Shown: positions 7,248-15,098 of the stretch, in pieces
Layout of the letters: each line of letters starts with the position of its first letter
How positions within the stretch are numbered: position 1 is the first letter of the stretch
Source of the DNA: CAYLLN01 sp036496265
GTDB taxonomy: Bacteria > Planctomycetota > Planctomycetia > Pirellulales > Pirellulaceae
Assembly (NCBI GenBank): GCA_036496265.1
Contig: DASXLL010000185.1
Location: 1 to 38,078, forward strand
Length of the DNA: 38,078 bases
Direction of reading: 5' to 3'
Position numbers and translations under genes: made by a program
The notes under the pieces: generated by a model
Seen by the model: only the letters and a program-made list of their open reading frames with translations
Told to the model about the DNA's origin: nothing
Databases searched by the model: none

Positions 7248-8738
7248 ATGGATCGGCGAAACTTTTTGGCTGGCACGGGGACTGTCGCGGCCGCGGCGGC
7301 GTTTGGTCCGCCGGTCGCGTGGGCGGCGAGCGATTTGATTCGCGGCGAGAACGCGAAGGCGGGAACGACGGAGTGGATGCTGAACAATCCACGTGTTGAA
7401 GAAAATAAGATTCGCTGCCCGTGGATCGAGGGATATTGCAATCGGAACAGCGTGAAGACGGGCGAGAAGCTGGGGATCAAGGTCAGCACGAATCCGCCGG
7501 TGAAGTTTACGCTTGATATCTATCGGCTGGGATACTACGGCGGGAAAGGCGGCCGGTTGATGGAACGGCTGCAAGTGAAGCAAGGTTCGCCGCAGCCTGA
7601 TCCGCCGGTTGGCGACGTGCGCGTGCGGGAATGCAATTGGGAAACGGCGCATGAGTTGACGATACCGACGGATTGGCCGAGCGGCGTGTATCTGGGCAAG
7701 CTCACGGAGCAGAACGAGAAGATCGATAGCTACGTGGTGTTTATCGTGCGGGACGATCGGCCGTGCGATTTTTTGTTTCAGTGTTCCGACACGACGTGGT
7801 CGGCTTATAACCGGTGGCCGGATTTGTGGTCGCTGTATGACGAGGGGACGCCGCCGCACAATTGGTATACGGGGCCGGGCGTGTCGGTGAGTTTTGATCG
7901 GCCTTATGGCCGCTATCGGCAGATTTTTGACGCGCCGTTGTCGCAGGGATCGGGCGAGTTTTTGTTGTGGGAGTTTCCGCTGGCGTTTTGGATGGAGCAG
8001 CACGGTTACGACGTTTCCTACATCTCGAACATCGACACGCATGCCGAGCCGGCGCGACTGCTGAAGGCCAAGAGTTTCATTTCGGTCGGACATGACGAAT
8101 ACTGGTCGGTAGCCATGTACGACCACGTCAAAGCGGCGATCGATGCTGGCGTGCAGGCGGCGTTTTTCTGTGGCAATTCGGTGGATGGCGCGCTGGATAT
8201 TCGCGGTGGGAAAAATGGGGCGGCCAATCGCGTGATTGAGCGTGTCGGAAAATTTGGCGGGCCGAATTCGGAGCGGGAACGCAGCTTCAAGACGCCGTGG
8301 AAATTGCATGGGCCTGATCCGGCAGCGCTGATGGGGGCACAGACGACTTCACCAGCCAATGGCAGCGCGGATTGGACATGCACAAACGACAAGCATTGGC
8401 TGTTTGATGGTTCGGGGATGAAAAGCGGCGATGCGATCAAGGGGCTCGTTGGCTGGGAGCATCATGGGCCGCCGCTGGGGCAAATGGCGGGGCTCGAGGT
8501 GCTGGCGCGCGGGCCGGTGTTATCGCGCGGGCGGGCGCAGAATACGGAATACACGGCGGTGATTTTTCCTGGGCCAAAGAATAACAGCGTGTTCAATGCG
8601 GCGACGATTTGGTGGTCGGATGGCCTCTCAGCGCCGCCGGGGTATTTGCGTCCGTCGGCTCATGGCGGCACGCCTCCGGGGCCGGATGAGCGAGTGCAGC
8701 GGATCACCACGAATCTGTTTAAGCGTTTTCTTGCCTGA
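7248..8738 (+). CDS. Tat-exported protein with N,N-dimethylformamidase beta-subunit-like domain
   Basis: A 496-residue protein starting MDRRNFLAGTGTV, a twin-arginine signal with an alanine-rich core and likely cleavage near AWAA, so it should be exported folded. The body resembles the C-terminal region of the N,N-dimethylformamidase large subunit: a beta-rich section (LDIYRLGYYGGKGGR), then FLFQCSDTTWSAYNRW, a DRPYGR segment, and an alpha/beta section with SYISNIDTH and SFISVGHDEYWS. Substrate and activity are not predictable; homology to DMFase does not prove amide hydrolysis. ATG 7248 is preferred over TTG 7227 because it places RR at positions 3-4. It follows msrA closely and may be part of the same transcript. 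Confidence 0.85.
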   Translation: MDRRNFLAGTGTVAAAAAFGPPVAWAASDLIRGENAKAGTTEWMLNNPRVEENKIRCPWIEGYCNRNSVKTGEKLGIKVSTNPPVKFTLDIYRLGYYGGKGGRLMERLQVKQGSPQPDPPVGDVRVRECNWETAHELTIPTDWPSGVYLGKLTEQNEKIDSYVVFIVRDDRPCDFLFQCSDTTWSAYNRWPDLWSLYDEGTPPHNWYTGPGVSVSFDRPYGRYRQIFDAPLSQGSGEFLLWEFPLAFWMEQHGYDVSYISNIDTHAEPARLLKAKSFISVGHDEYWSVAMYDHVKAAIDAGVQAAFFCGNSVDGALDIRGGKNGAANRVIERVGKFGGPNSERERSFKTPWKLHGPDPAALMGAQTTSPANGSADWTCTNDKHWLFDGSGMKSGDAIKGLVGWEHHGPPLGQMAGLEVLARGPVLSRGRAQNTEYTAVIFPGPKNNSVFNAATIWWSDGLSAPPGYLRPSAHGGTPPGPDERVQRITTNLFKRFLA

Positions 8739-8775
8739 TGTTCGCTAAAATTCTCGCTGATTTGCAATCTTGGGG

Positions 8776-8791
8776 TGGCATGTCGGTTGCA
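8776..8791 (+). promoter_or_regulatory. Candidate sigma-54 promoter
   Basis: TGGCATGTCGGTTGCA matches the -24/-12 consensus TGGCACGRNNNTTGCW at all but two positions, with correct GG to GC spacing. It lies 51 nt before the ATG at 8842, so a transcript would start near 8803 with a leader of about 40 nt. A sigma-54 activator with an intact GAFTGA loop is encoded at 24841-26910. The match is seen; use by that activator is inference. Confidence 0.5.
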
Positions 8792-8841
8792 GTAGAACGT
8801 TTGATGTGGCAGGCCGACGTTTGAAAATAAGGGAGAGAGTC

Positions 8842-9099
8842 ATGCGCGAAATTCAGATTCCAATTCCGGAAATTGCATTGATAGCGGGTACGCGGGGGGC
8901 GTTGGGAATGGGCATTGGGTTGTTGTTGGCTGATCAAATGACGCGAGAACAGCGTCGCGGGGCGGGGCTGGCTTTGGTTGCGGTGGGTGTGCTGACGACA
9001 TTTCCGATCATCGCCGACATCCTGGGTCGGCGGCGATGTGCTCGTGAGGAGCAACGAGAGCATCAGCAGCCGCAAGTGGCAGGAACGTATGGAGTGTGA
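8842..9099 (+). CDS. Small membrane protein, function unknown
   Basis: An 85-residue protein with two hydrophobic stretches, IALIAGTRGALGMGIGLLLA (about 11-30) and GLALVAVGVLTTFPIIADIL (about 42-61), joined by a short charged loop (DQMTREQRRG). It has a charged Arg/Glu/Gln-rich tail. This suggests a two-helix hairpin in the inner membrane with a cytoplasmic tail. ATG 8842 is chosen because GGGAGAGAG lies just upstream; starting earlier would add sequence unlike a membrane protein. A sigma-54-like promoter at 8776-8791 precedes it, and the gene converges on the quinone reductase with 7 bp between. I do not recognise a named family. Confidence 0.7.
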   Translation: MREIQIPIPEIALIAGTRGALGMGIGLLLADQMTREQRRGAGLALVAVGVLTTFPIIADILGRRRCAREEQREHQQPQVAGTYGV

Positions 9100-9106
9100 A
9101 TAACAA

Positions 9107-10102
9107 TTAGAGCTTGAGGACGATCTTGCCGGCGAGCATGCCAGATTTTTGGAGCGTGTTTTCTTCTTGGAGCTTGTGGGCGGCGGCGGCCTGCGCGAGC
9201 GGCATGGTTTGGCTGATGTGGGCTTTGAGTTTTCCGGCTAGAAGCCACTGGTTGATGCTTTCCGCGCAATTACGCTGCTCGACGGCGGTGGCTTTGAACA
9301 TGACGAAGCCGTGGAGCGAGCAGCCTTTGACGTAGAACGGCCCGACCGGGAACGGCGGGCGGGCGTCGCGGCCGGCCATGAGGACGAGGCGACCACGTTC
9401 GGCGAGGTAGGAGACGATTTTGTCGAAATCGGGCTCGCGGACGGTTTCCCAGTAAACATTGACGCCGCTAGGCGCAAATTGCTTTACGGCAGCAGCGATA
9501 TCGTCGGTTTTGTAGTTGACCGCAACATCGGCCCCGAGCTTTTTGAGCGCGGCGACCTTTTCGGCGCTGCCAGCAGTGGCAAGCACTCGAGCGCCAGCGA
9601 TTTTGGCCATTTGGACGACCATGGAACCAACGCCGCCGCTGCCGCCATTGACGAAAATCGATTCGCCGACTTCGAGCTTGGCTTCGCGGAAAAGGCCGAG
9701 GTGAGCCGTGATGCCGACGAGAGCGCAGGCGGCGGCTTCGTCGTCGGTAACCGTGTGGGGCGTCGGATAAAGCCATTGCTCATCGGCGGCACAGTATTCT
9801 GCGAAAGTGCCTTGGCGGCCGAGGAGACCTTGGTTCGAGCCCCAGACGCGATCGCCGACTTTGAAGCGTTTAACATTTGGGCCAATGGCTTCGATCGTGC
9901 CGGCGACGTCGCAGCCGATAATGAAGGGCTTGGGCAGCTCCCAGTAATTCGCGCCGTTGCGGAGATAGGTGTCGATTGGGTTGAGGGCGACGGCGCCGAC
10001 CTTGATAAGGACGTGGGAATCGGTGGCCGCGGGTTTGGGGAGGTCGCCGAATTGGATGGTGGTGTCGGCGGGGCCGGTGGCGTTGATGTAGGCGGCTTTC
10101 AT
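9107..10102 (-). CDS. NADPH:quinone oxidoreductase-like MDR protein
   Basis: Medium-chain dehydrogenase/reductase of the zeta-crystallin/quinone oxidoreductase type, expected to transfer hydride from NADPH to a quinone or an alpha,beta-unsaturated carbonyl. The 331 residues show a GroES-like N-terminal domain (NPIDTYLRNG, IIGCDVAGTI, VGDRVWG) and a Rossmann domain with GGSGGVGSMVVQMAK at 153-167. The structural- and catalytic-zinc cysteine pattern of true alcohol dehydrogenases is absent, which supports the zinc-free QOR group. It stands alone between a convergent small gene and the repeat pair at 10133-10190. Exact substrate is unknown. Confidence 0.88.
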   Translation of the reverse strand: MKAAYINATGPADTTIQFGDLPKPAATDSHVLIKVGAVALNPIDTYLRNGANYWELPKPFIIGCDVAGTIEAIGPNVKRFKVGDRVWGSNQGLLGRQGTFAEYCAADEQWLYPTPHTVTDDEAAACALVGITAHLGLFREAKLEVGESIFVNGGSGGVGSMVVQMAKIAGARVLATAGSAEKVAALKKLGADVAVNYKTDDIAAAVKQFAPSGVNVYWETVREPDFDKIVSYLAERGRLVLMAGRDARPPFPVGPFYVKGCSLHGFVMFKATAVEQRNCAESINQWLLAGKLKAHISQTMPLAQAAAAHKLQEENTLQKSGMLAGKIVLKL

Positions 10103-10132
10103 GGGGAGTGCTCAATATGGAGAGTGTTTCGT

Positions 10133-10190
10133 CCCTCGCTTGCGCGTCGGGTTAGTATTTCGACCCTCGCTTACGCTTCGGGTTAGTGTG
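10133..10190 (+). repeat. Dispersed Pirellulales-type repeat D, tandem pair
   Basis: Two copies of CCCTCGCTTRCGCKTCGGGTTAGT start at 10133 and 10164, a 31-nt period. The second copy runs into the aminotransferase gene and supplies its stop codon (TAA on the minus strand, 10185-10183). Further copies are at 31413 and 36624. Confidence 0.85.
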
Positions 10191-11382
10191 CGAGCAATTC
10201 TTTCAAACCTATCGCAAGACGATCGATCTGCTGTGTGTCGGTATAGAGATGGCACGAGACTCGAATGTAACGTCGGCCGGCGAAATCGACGATGGGCACC
10301 TCGATGCCGAAGCGCTTCCAGATGGTGTGCTGGAGCGGATTGGCGACGGCACAGGTTTCGTTGGTTGTGGTCGGCGAGAGAGGCACGTGGGCCATGCTGC
10401 CGTACCACGCGGGATCGTCAGGAACGATTGGCTCGAGTTGAAATATGTCGGTGAGTTTCCGGCGGGCATATTGCGCGAGCCAGTGGGTGCGGGCGCGGAA
10501 GGCTTCAAGGCCGATGTTTTCGAGAAAATCGATGGCGGCGGGGACGGCTAAGTAGGCGACGGGGTTGCGGGTGCCGCTCCAGACGAATTCGTCGGACCAG
10601 GAGTCGATTTGGTTGGGCGGGAGGCGGCCCCAACTGAGGACGGGCGGGCGGACGTGCTGTTGTTGATGCGGGGCGGAGTAGAGAAAGCCGGAGCCGAAGG
10701 GGCCGCTGAGCCATTTGTGGCAACTGGCGGTGTAGAAATCGCAATCGAGCTTTTGGATGTCGAGCGGAATTTGAGCGACCGCATGGGGGCCGTCGATGAC
10801 GACGGCGATGCCGCGTTGACGGGCTTGGCGGCAAATTTCGGCGACGGGGAAGATCACGGCGGTGGGTGAGGTGATGTGGCTGACGACGATGAGTCTTGTT
10901 TGATTAGTTGCCGCGGCAAAAATGGCATCTACTGTTTCTTTGATGGAGCGGAAGGGCAGTGGCAAGTCGGCGATTTTTGTTTTGGCATCGACTGTTTCAC
11001 TGGCTCGCTGCCAGATGCGGTGGACAGCGCCGTATTCGTGATCGGTGAGAAGGACTTCATCGCCGGCGGCGAGCGGGAAGGAGTCGGCGATGATGTTCAT
11101 GCCGGCGGTGGCGTTTTCGACGAAGATCAGATCGCTGGCAGGTGAGCCGACGAAAACGGCGAGGCGATCACGGGCGGCACGCCAGGCTGGATCCAGTTGG
11201 CGGACGAAAAAGTCCATGGGCTGACTGTCGATGGCGTCTTGCCATTTTTGGCGTGCTTCGCGGACGCAGCGCGGCGGAGGGCCGAAGGAGCCGTGGTTGA
11301 GATAGGTTGTACCGGAACGGAGATTCCACTCGGCTTTGAGTTGCTGCCAGGCGGCGTCATTGGTGGGATCGAGGGAGTTCAT
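10183..11382 (-). CDS. Class V PLP-dependent aminotransferase (isopenicillin-N epimerase-like)
   Basis: A fold-type I PLP enzyme of 399 residues in the group annotated as isopenicillin N epimerase or cysteine desulfurase-like. Visible features are the N-terminal YLNHGSFG, FVENATAGMNII, DHEYGAV, VVIDGPHA with the PLP-ring Asp198, and SCHKWLSGPFGSGFLY with Lys223 as the Schiff-base residue. The reaction could be amino transfer, epimerisation or C-S lyase; the sequence does not decide. It ends inside dispersed repeat D, which provides the stop codon. The next gene upstream is 246 bp away across repeat A, so it is probably transcribed on its own. Confidence 0.88.
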   Translation of the reverse strand: MNSLDPTNDAAWQQLKAEWNLRSGTTYLNHGSFGPPPRCVREARQKWQDAIDSQPMDFFVRQLDPAWRAARDRLAVFVGSPASDLIFVENATAGMNIIADSFPLAAGDEVLLTDHEYGAVHRIWQRASETVDAKTKIADLPLPFRSIKETVDAIFAAATNQTRLIVVSHITSPTAVIFPVAEICRQARQRGIAVVIDGPHAVAQIPLDIQKLDCDFYTASCHKWLSGPFGSGFLYSAPHQQQHVRPPVLSWGRLPPNQIDSWSDEFVWSGTRNPVAYLAVPAAIDFLENIGLEAFRARTHWLAQYARRKLTDIFQLEPIVPDDPAWYGSMAHVPLSPTTTNETCAVANPLQHTIWKRFGIEVPIVDFAGRRYIRVSCHLYTDTQQIDRLAIGLKELLAH

Positions 11383-11413
11383 CGCATTTGGTTATTGCCA
11401 GGTGGAGTGATGC

Positions 11414-11537
11414 GCTAACATTTGGGAGGACTTTTTTGTTGCGGGAGAAAGTTAGTTTGGCGGAAGATGTTGGCAGCTTGTGGTTTAGGAAAACTAACAT
11501 TTGTCAGGGAGCGCTAACATCGAAAGTGGTGTTAGCC
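11414..11537 (+). repeat. Structured dispersed element A (paired with element B at 29458)
   Basis: CTAAC boxes at 11415, 11494 and 11514 and GTTAG at 11451 form one long-range and one local inverted pair. The local hairpin is GCTAACA (11513-11519), a 10-nt loop, and TGTTAGC (11530-11536). Element B has the same order, almost the same spacing (79/80 and 20/20 nt between boxes) and a 10-nt loop. It lies between two minus-strand genes, about 30 bp upstream of the aminotransferase start. Confidence 0.65.
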
Positions 11538-11628
11538 GGTGGATTTTTCAGATTGGGATGTGAACGGAGTTAGAGGCAGCGCCTCTCAGAGCTATATCGC
11601 AAAACGGAGGAAAAACCGGGCCAGATTT

Positions 11629-12951
11629 TCAAAGATTTTTATTTTTGGAAGAAGTCCAGAACGGCTGATAGACATGGCCGAGGATCGCGGATCTCGGAAT
11701 TGCGGCCGGCTGCCATTGGCGGGAGTCGATGGAGACGGGCTGGTTGTCGCCAAGGAGGGCGTATTCGGCGGTGGCCAAAGGCGAACCTAGCTTCCACTGC
11801 CGCGAGAGTCCTTGGGGGTCGAGGTAATAGATGTCGCGCCAGACGCGTGGCTCGTCGAACTCGATTTGGAGTCCTGCTGATCCGATTGCCAGCGAATGGC
11901 TCGGACTGAATTGCAGACCGGGGCTTCGCTGATATGGATGGCGAAAGATCGTGCGGCCGTCAATGACTAGCAGGAGCTGCTGATCGCATAAACCAAACTC
12001 AAGGCGCACATAGCGTCGCGAGAAATTGGTGGTCAGTTTACGCTCAACGAGCGTCTGTTGTCCGAATCGCAGCACGGCACGTTTTTGCGGCTCGATTTCG
12101 ACTTCGAGTCGATCATGGTTATCGACCGCGGCAAGAGCGAGCTTTCCTGTGCCGACAGCTCGCAAGCGACTGGAAAAGAGAACGTCGGTGACCGCGTTCA
12201 AGGGCCGGTGCGTTTCGCCCTGGTTGTAACTGTCGTTATCCTGAATCGAAATGGCGTAGCCGCGGCTACGCTGATCGGCTGTGTTCTGCCAGTTTTCGTA
12301 TTGGAGCCAGTCATAGGAATCGTTGCCGGCTGCGGTCGCAGCGTTGCGAAAGCCGGTTGGGCTTTCTTGCCAGCTGGAATGCTCGTTCACGGGTCGCCAG
12401 CGCGGCGGCAAGCCGGTTGTTTTTTGCGGCTGATAGGAATCGTCGTACACGAGCAATCGCAACGCGTCGAAACGGGCCTCGTCTTTGCGAATGATTTTGC
12501 CGCCGGCAAATAAGTCGCCCGCGGCAATGCCAAGCTGTTCGCCGGGCAAGCCGGCGATTCGTTTGACAGCGATGTCGTGGCTGTCTGGCAGAGCGATGGC
12601 GACGACGTCGCCGCGTTGTGGCGATTTCCAGAGCAGCGGCCAGCGATCGATGAGGACCTGGTCGGGTGATTTGAACACGGCGTCGTCGAGGGAATTGTCG
12701 GTGTAGCCGCAGTTGGGACAGGCGGCGCGGTTGTCGGTGGGAAGGTGCTCGGCGTCGCAGAGAAAGCGGAAGCGGCAATCTTGGCAGGTGACGAGGTAGT
12801 GAGCGCCGCAGAAGGCCGGAGCCATGGAGGGGCCGTCGATGGTGACGCGGCGGAGGAGACCGTCGAGGAAGCAGAGGCGGAAGACGACCAAAGCTGTAAG
12901 CGTCACTACGCTGACGAAGATCAGACGGCGGATGGCGCTAATCTCTTTCAT
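11629..12951 (-). CDS. lepB: Signal peptidase I with zinc-ribbon and beta-rich insertions
   Basis: Membrane Ser/Lys protease that removes signal peptides at the outer face of the membrane. A single helix (about 10-29) precedes the serine box GPSMAP with Ser42. The lysine box is RGDVVAIALPDSHDIAVKRIAGLPGE with Lys130, and the last box is LGDNQPVSIDSR near the C-terminus. Two insertions make it about 440 residues, well above typical bacterial enzymes. CQDC (56-59) with CPNC (78-81) look like a zinc ribbon between the serine and lysine boxes. A roughly 200-residue beta-rich section between the lysine and GDN boxes (LEVEIEPQKRAVLRFG, VRLEFGLCDQQLLLVIDGRTIF) resembles a LamG/jelly-roll sandwich. 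ATG 12951 starts just before the helix; the frame stays open to 13020. The insertions look inherited rather than disruptive. Confidence 0.88.
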   Translation of the reverse strand: MKEISAIRRLIFVSVVTLTALVVFRLCFLDGLLRRVTIDGPSMAPAFCGAHYLVTCQDCRFRFLCDAEHLPTDNRAACPNCGYTDNSLDDAVFKSPDQVLIDRWPLLWKSPQRGDVVAIALPDSHDIAVKRIAGLPGEQLGIAAGDLFAGGKIIRKDEARFDALRLLVYDDSYQPQKTTGLPPRWRPVNEHSSWQESPTGFRNAATAAGNDSYDWLQYENWQNTADQRSRGYAISIQDNDSYNQGETHRPLNAVTDVLFSSRLRAVGTGKLALAAVDNHDRLEVEIEPQKRAVLRFGQQTLVERKLTTNFSRRYVRLEFGLCDQQLLLVIDGRTIFRHPYQRSPGLQFSPSHSLAIGSAGLQIEFDEPRVWRDIYYLDPQGLSRQWKLGSPLATAEYALLGDNQPVSIDSRQWQPAAIPRSAILGHVYQPFWTSSKNKNL

Positions 12952-13026
12952 ATTCGGTCCGCTGGGCCGTGTTATGCTGCGCAAAACACAGCCACCCATT
13001 TGTAAAACGAACAAGTTCATTCATTA

Positions 13027-13761
13027 TTATGCGCCGGGCAGCTCGACGCCTGCGTTGCGCCAATAATCGGGTAGTGGGGCGGTGACGTTGATGTAGTCGC
13101 CGGCGGCGTGGTGCCAGAATTTGAGGAGGCGGGCATGGAGGGCGATGAGGCGCTCGCGCTGGTCGTCGCTGGGTGGGCCGAAGGGGATTTGGCTGCCGTA
13201 GAGTTCGTCGCCGAGAAGCGGATGGCCGCGGCTGGAGCACTGGACGCGGATTTGGTGCGTGCGGCCAGTTTCCAGGGTAATTTCGAGGAGCGAGCGATTG
13301 GCGGGCGCAGCAACTTGCTGCAGGACACGGTAGTGCAGGACGGCAATGCGGCCGTCTGGTTCATCTTTTTCGACAACGATTGTTCGCGGCTCGCCGTCGA
13401 TCTTCTTTAGATGATCGGTCCAAGTGCCTGCGGCCGGTTCAATGTGGCCTTCGACCAGCGCCCAATAGGTTTTTGTGACGCGACGGTTTTCGAATTGTTT
13501 AGAGATGCGTTGGGCAGCTTTGAGGGTTTTGGCGAAGACGATGGCGCCTGATACGGGGCGGTCGAGCCGATGGGGAACGCCGAGATAGACGTCTTTCAAC
13601 GGCAGGCTGGAAGCCTGCCCCACGGCGCGCTCGCTTAAGAAGCGTTTGATGCGGTATTCGAGGCTGTCGATGCCAAGCGGCGCTTGGGTCAACAATCCCG
13701 CAGGCTTGGCGACGGCCAGGCAGGTTTCGTCTTCGAAGAGAATGTCGAATCCGCAGGGCAT
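13027..13761 (-). CDS. RluA-family pseudouridine synthase
   Basis: Converts specific uridines in rRNA or tRNA to pseudouridine. The 244-residue protein has the family signature PHRLDRPVSG with catalytic Asp67, an FEDETCLAVAKPAG start, and GRTHQIRVQ with HPLLGDELYG. The start at 13761 puts the canonical first strand near the N-terminus and leaves 4 bp to the upstream PIG-L gene, so the pair is probably an operon. An earlier start would overlap that gene by over 200 bp. Residues 47-55 (VGQASSLPL) are encoded by a palindromic repeat inserted in frame just before the catalytic segment. No S4 domain is present. Which uridine is modified cannot be told. Confidence 0.92.
   Translation of the reverse strand: MPCGFDILFEDETCLAVAKPAGLLTQAPLGIDSLEYRIKRFLSERAVGQASSLPLKDVYLGVPHRLDRPVSGAIVFAKTLKAAQRISKQFENRRVTKTYWALVEGHIEPAAGTWTDHLKKIDGEPRTIVVEKDEPDGRIAVLHYRVLQQVAAPANRSLLEITLETGRTHQIRVQCSSRGHPLLGDELYGSQIPFGPPSDDQRERLIALHARLLKFWHHAAGDYINVTAPLPDYWRNAGVELPGA
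13601..13619. repeat. Palindromic repeat inside the pseudouridine synthase gene
   Basis: GGCAGGCT (13601-13608), loop GGA, AGCCTGCC (13612-13619): a perfect 8-bp inverted repeat. Read with its flank it gives the in-frame peptide VGQASSLP. From memory, this palindrome recurs between genes in planctomycete and related genomes. Confidence 0.75.
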
Positions 13762-13765
13762 ACGC

Positions 13766-14458
13766 TCAGAAGATTTCGTGTGGATAGGCGTTCCCGGCCC
13801 GAAAAGCTTCGGCATAGCGGACGCCGCAGGTTGCGCCGCGATAAGCGGCGAGAGTTTCCTTGGCTCGCTGCGCGGGGTCTTGCTTGGTGGGATCGTATTT
13901 CTCGTTGCGGACGATTGCCATTTGTCGGCCGAGCCACTCGGTGGCTTGCCGCCATTCGTCGGTGACATCGACAAATGTGTCGGGGATGAAATCGATGGTG
14001 TGGCGGGGGCCGTTGTCGAATTGATAGATGCGATTGGCGGTTTTGAAGGACTGTCCGCGGGGCAGCAGTCGGTCGCCGTGACGCAGTGCGGTTTTCGCCA
14101 GTTGCGAGGCGATTTCGTGGTCGGTGTGGGTGTCTTGCGGCCAGAGCATAAACGCTATGTCGGGCCCGATTTGGGCAATTGCGTCGGCCACGAGTCGCTT
14201 GTTCGCTTCGGAGACCTCGTAGTTGATGCTCGCGAATTTGAGGAACCGCATTTCGACGCCGTATTCCTTGGCCAGCTCGGTGGAGCGGGGCACAAGCTCC
14301 TGATCGCGCCCGGCGACGGGCTTCCAATTGCTGTAGTCACCGATGAGGGCGAGAATGACGACGCGATGGTTCTTGCGGATGGCCTTCAACAGCGTTCCGG
14401 AGATGCCGAAGACGCAATCGTCGTAGTGGGCACCGATTCCTAGAATGGTTTTGCTCAT
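13766..14458 (-). CDS. PIG-L/LmbE family deacetylase
   Basis: Zinc-dependent N-deacetylase fold, acting in other bacteria on N-acetylglucosamine-type substrates such as GlcNAc-inositol, GlcNAc-malate or antibiotic intermediates. Motifs in the 230-residue protein are AHYDD (10-14; His11, Asp13 and Asp14, with Y in place of the usual P) and HTDH (111-114), giving the third zinc ligand His114. No signal peptide is seen. It is directly followed, 4 bp after its stop, by the pseudouridine synthase gene. There are no bacillithiol or mycothiol genes next to it, so the substrate remains open. Confidence 0.9.
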   Translation of the reverse strand: MSKTILGIGAHYDDCVFGISGTLLKAIRKNHRVVILALIGDYSNWKPVAGRDQELVPRSTELAKEYGVEMRFLKFASINYEVSEANKRLVADAIAQIGPDIAFMLWPQDTHTDHEIASQLAKTALRHGDRLLPRGQSFKTANRIYQFDNGPRHTIDFIPDTFVDVTDEWRQATEWLGRQMAIVRNEKYDPTKQDPAQRAKETLAAYRGATCGVRYAEAFRAGNAYPHEIF

Positions 14459-14549
14459 TCAGTAGTTCCCTGTTGCTCGTCCGTGGCCACGGCATTGTAG
14501 CTGGCAGTCGTCGCTCCACCGGCTCAGGGCCGGTGGTGACGGGATCGAC

Positions 14550-15098
14550 CTAGTGTGACTGGTTCTCCAAGTGCAGCGTGAATTGTAACGAGCGGCTGGC
14601 ATTGGGTTGTCCGCTTTCGACGAGCCGATCGGAATCGTCTGCTGTTTTCAATGCGAACTTGTGGATCTCGTCAGGACAAATACCAAAGATTCGTTGTTTC
14701 ACGGACGAGGCGGCAGCAAGCGTTATGAGCTCGGCGGAGCGCCGGGAATGTTGTTTGACGCCAGGAGCGCGGCCCTCGCGGAGTTTGACGCCAGCGGCGG
14801 CCAGTTTGATCAGGCATTTGAGAAAGTCAGCCGTGGGGCCGCTGCGGCCGGCGGCGTGCCAGAGGCTTTCCCACTCTTCGTGGGCCTCCCAGTAGAAGCC
14901 GTGGTTAAAGAGGTCGATGGCATATAAGTAGTTTTTGTTCGTTGCGAAGGATGCTTGGTCAAGCGGCTGTGCGGTGGGATGATTCAGGCCGAAGCTGTGA
15001 CCGCGCGGATCGCTCGTGGGATGTGGCGAAAGCCCGGGGACGTAGCTGTAGGGGGGGAGAGGGCGGTCGGGGCAGTAGCGGAAAATGTCATTGGTCAT
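14550..15098 (-). CDS. DUF309 domain protein
   Basis: A 182-residue protein whose middle carries the DUF309 helical signature, DLFNHGFYWEAHEEWESLWHA (split as DLFNHGFYWEAH and EEWESLW), followed by FLKCLIKLAAAGVKLREG and a GVKQHSRRS segment. The His/Glu pattern (NHGxYWEAHExWE) is the family hallmark; its biochemical role is not established. The ATG at 15098 lies inside an array of AATGACM heptamers. Only this one of the array's ATGs is in frame, so the array itself supplies the start codon. No convincing ribosome site precedes it. The N-terminal 45 residues are proline-rich. Confidence 0.85.
   Translation of the reverse strand: MTNDIFRYCPDRPLPPYSYVPGLSPHPTSDPRGHSFGLNHPTAQPLDQASFATNKNYLYAIDLFNHGFYWEAHEEWESLWHAAGRSGPTADFLKCLIKLAAAGVKLREGRAPGVKQHSRRSAELITLAAASSVKQRIFGICPDEIHKFALKTADDSDRLVESGQPNASRSLQFTLHLENQSH

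Noticed and set aside
7242..8309. 355-codon minus-strand frame under the DMFase-like gene
   Set aside because: Arg/His-rich shadow of a real plus-strand gene with a Tat signal and domain motifs.
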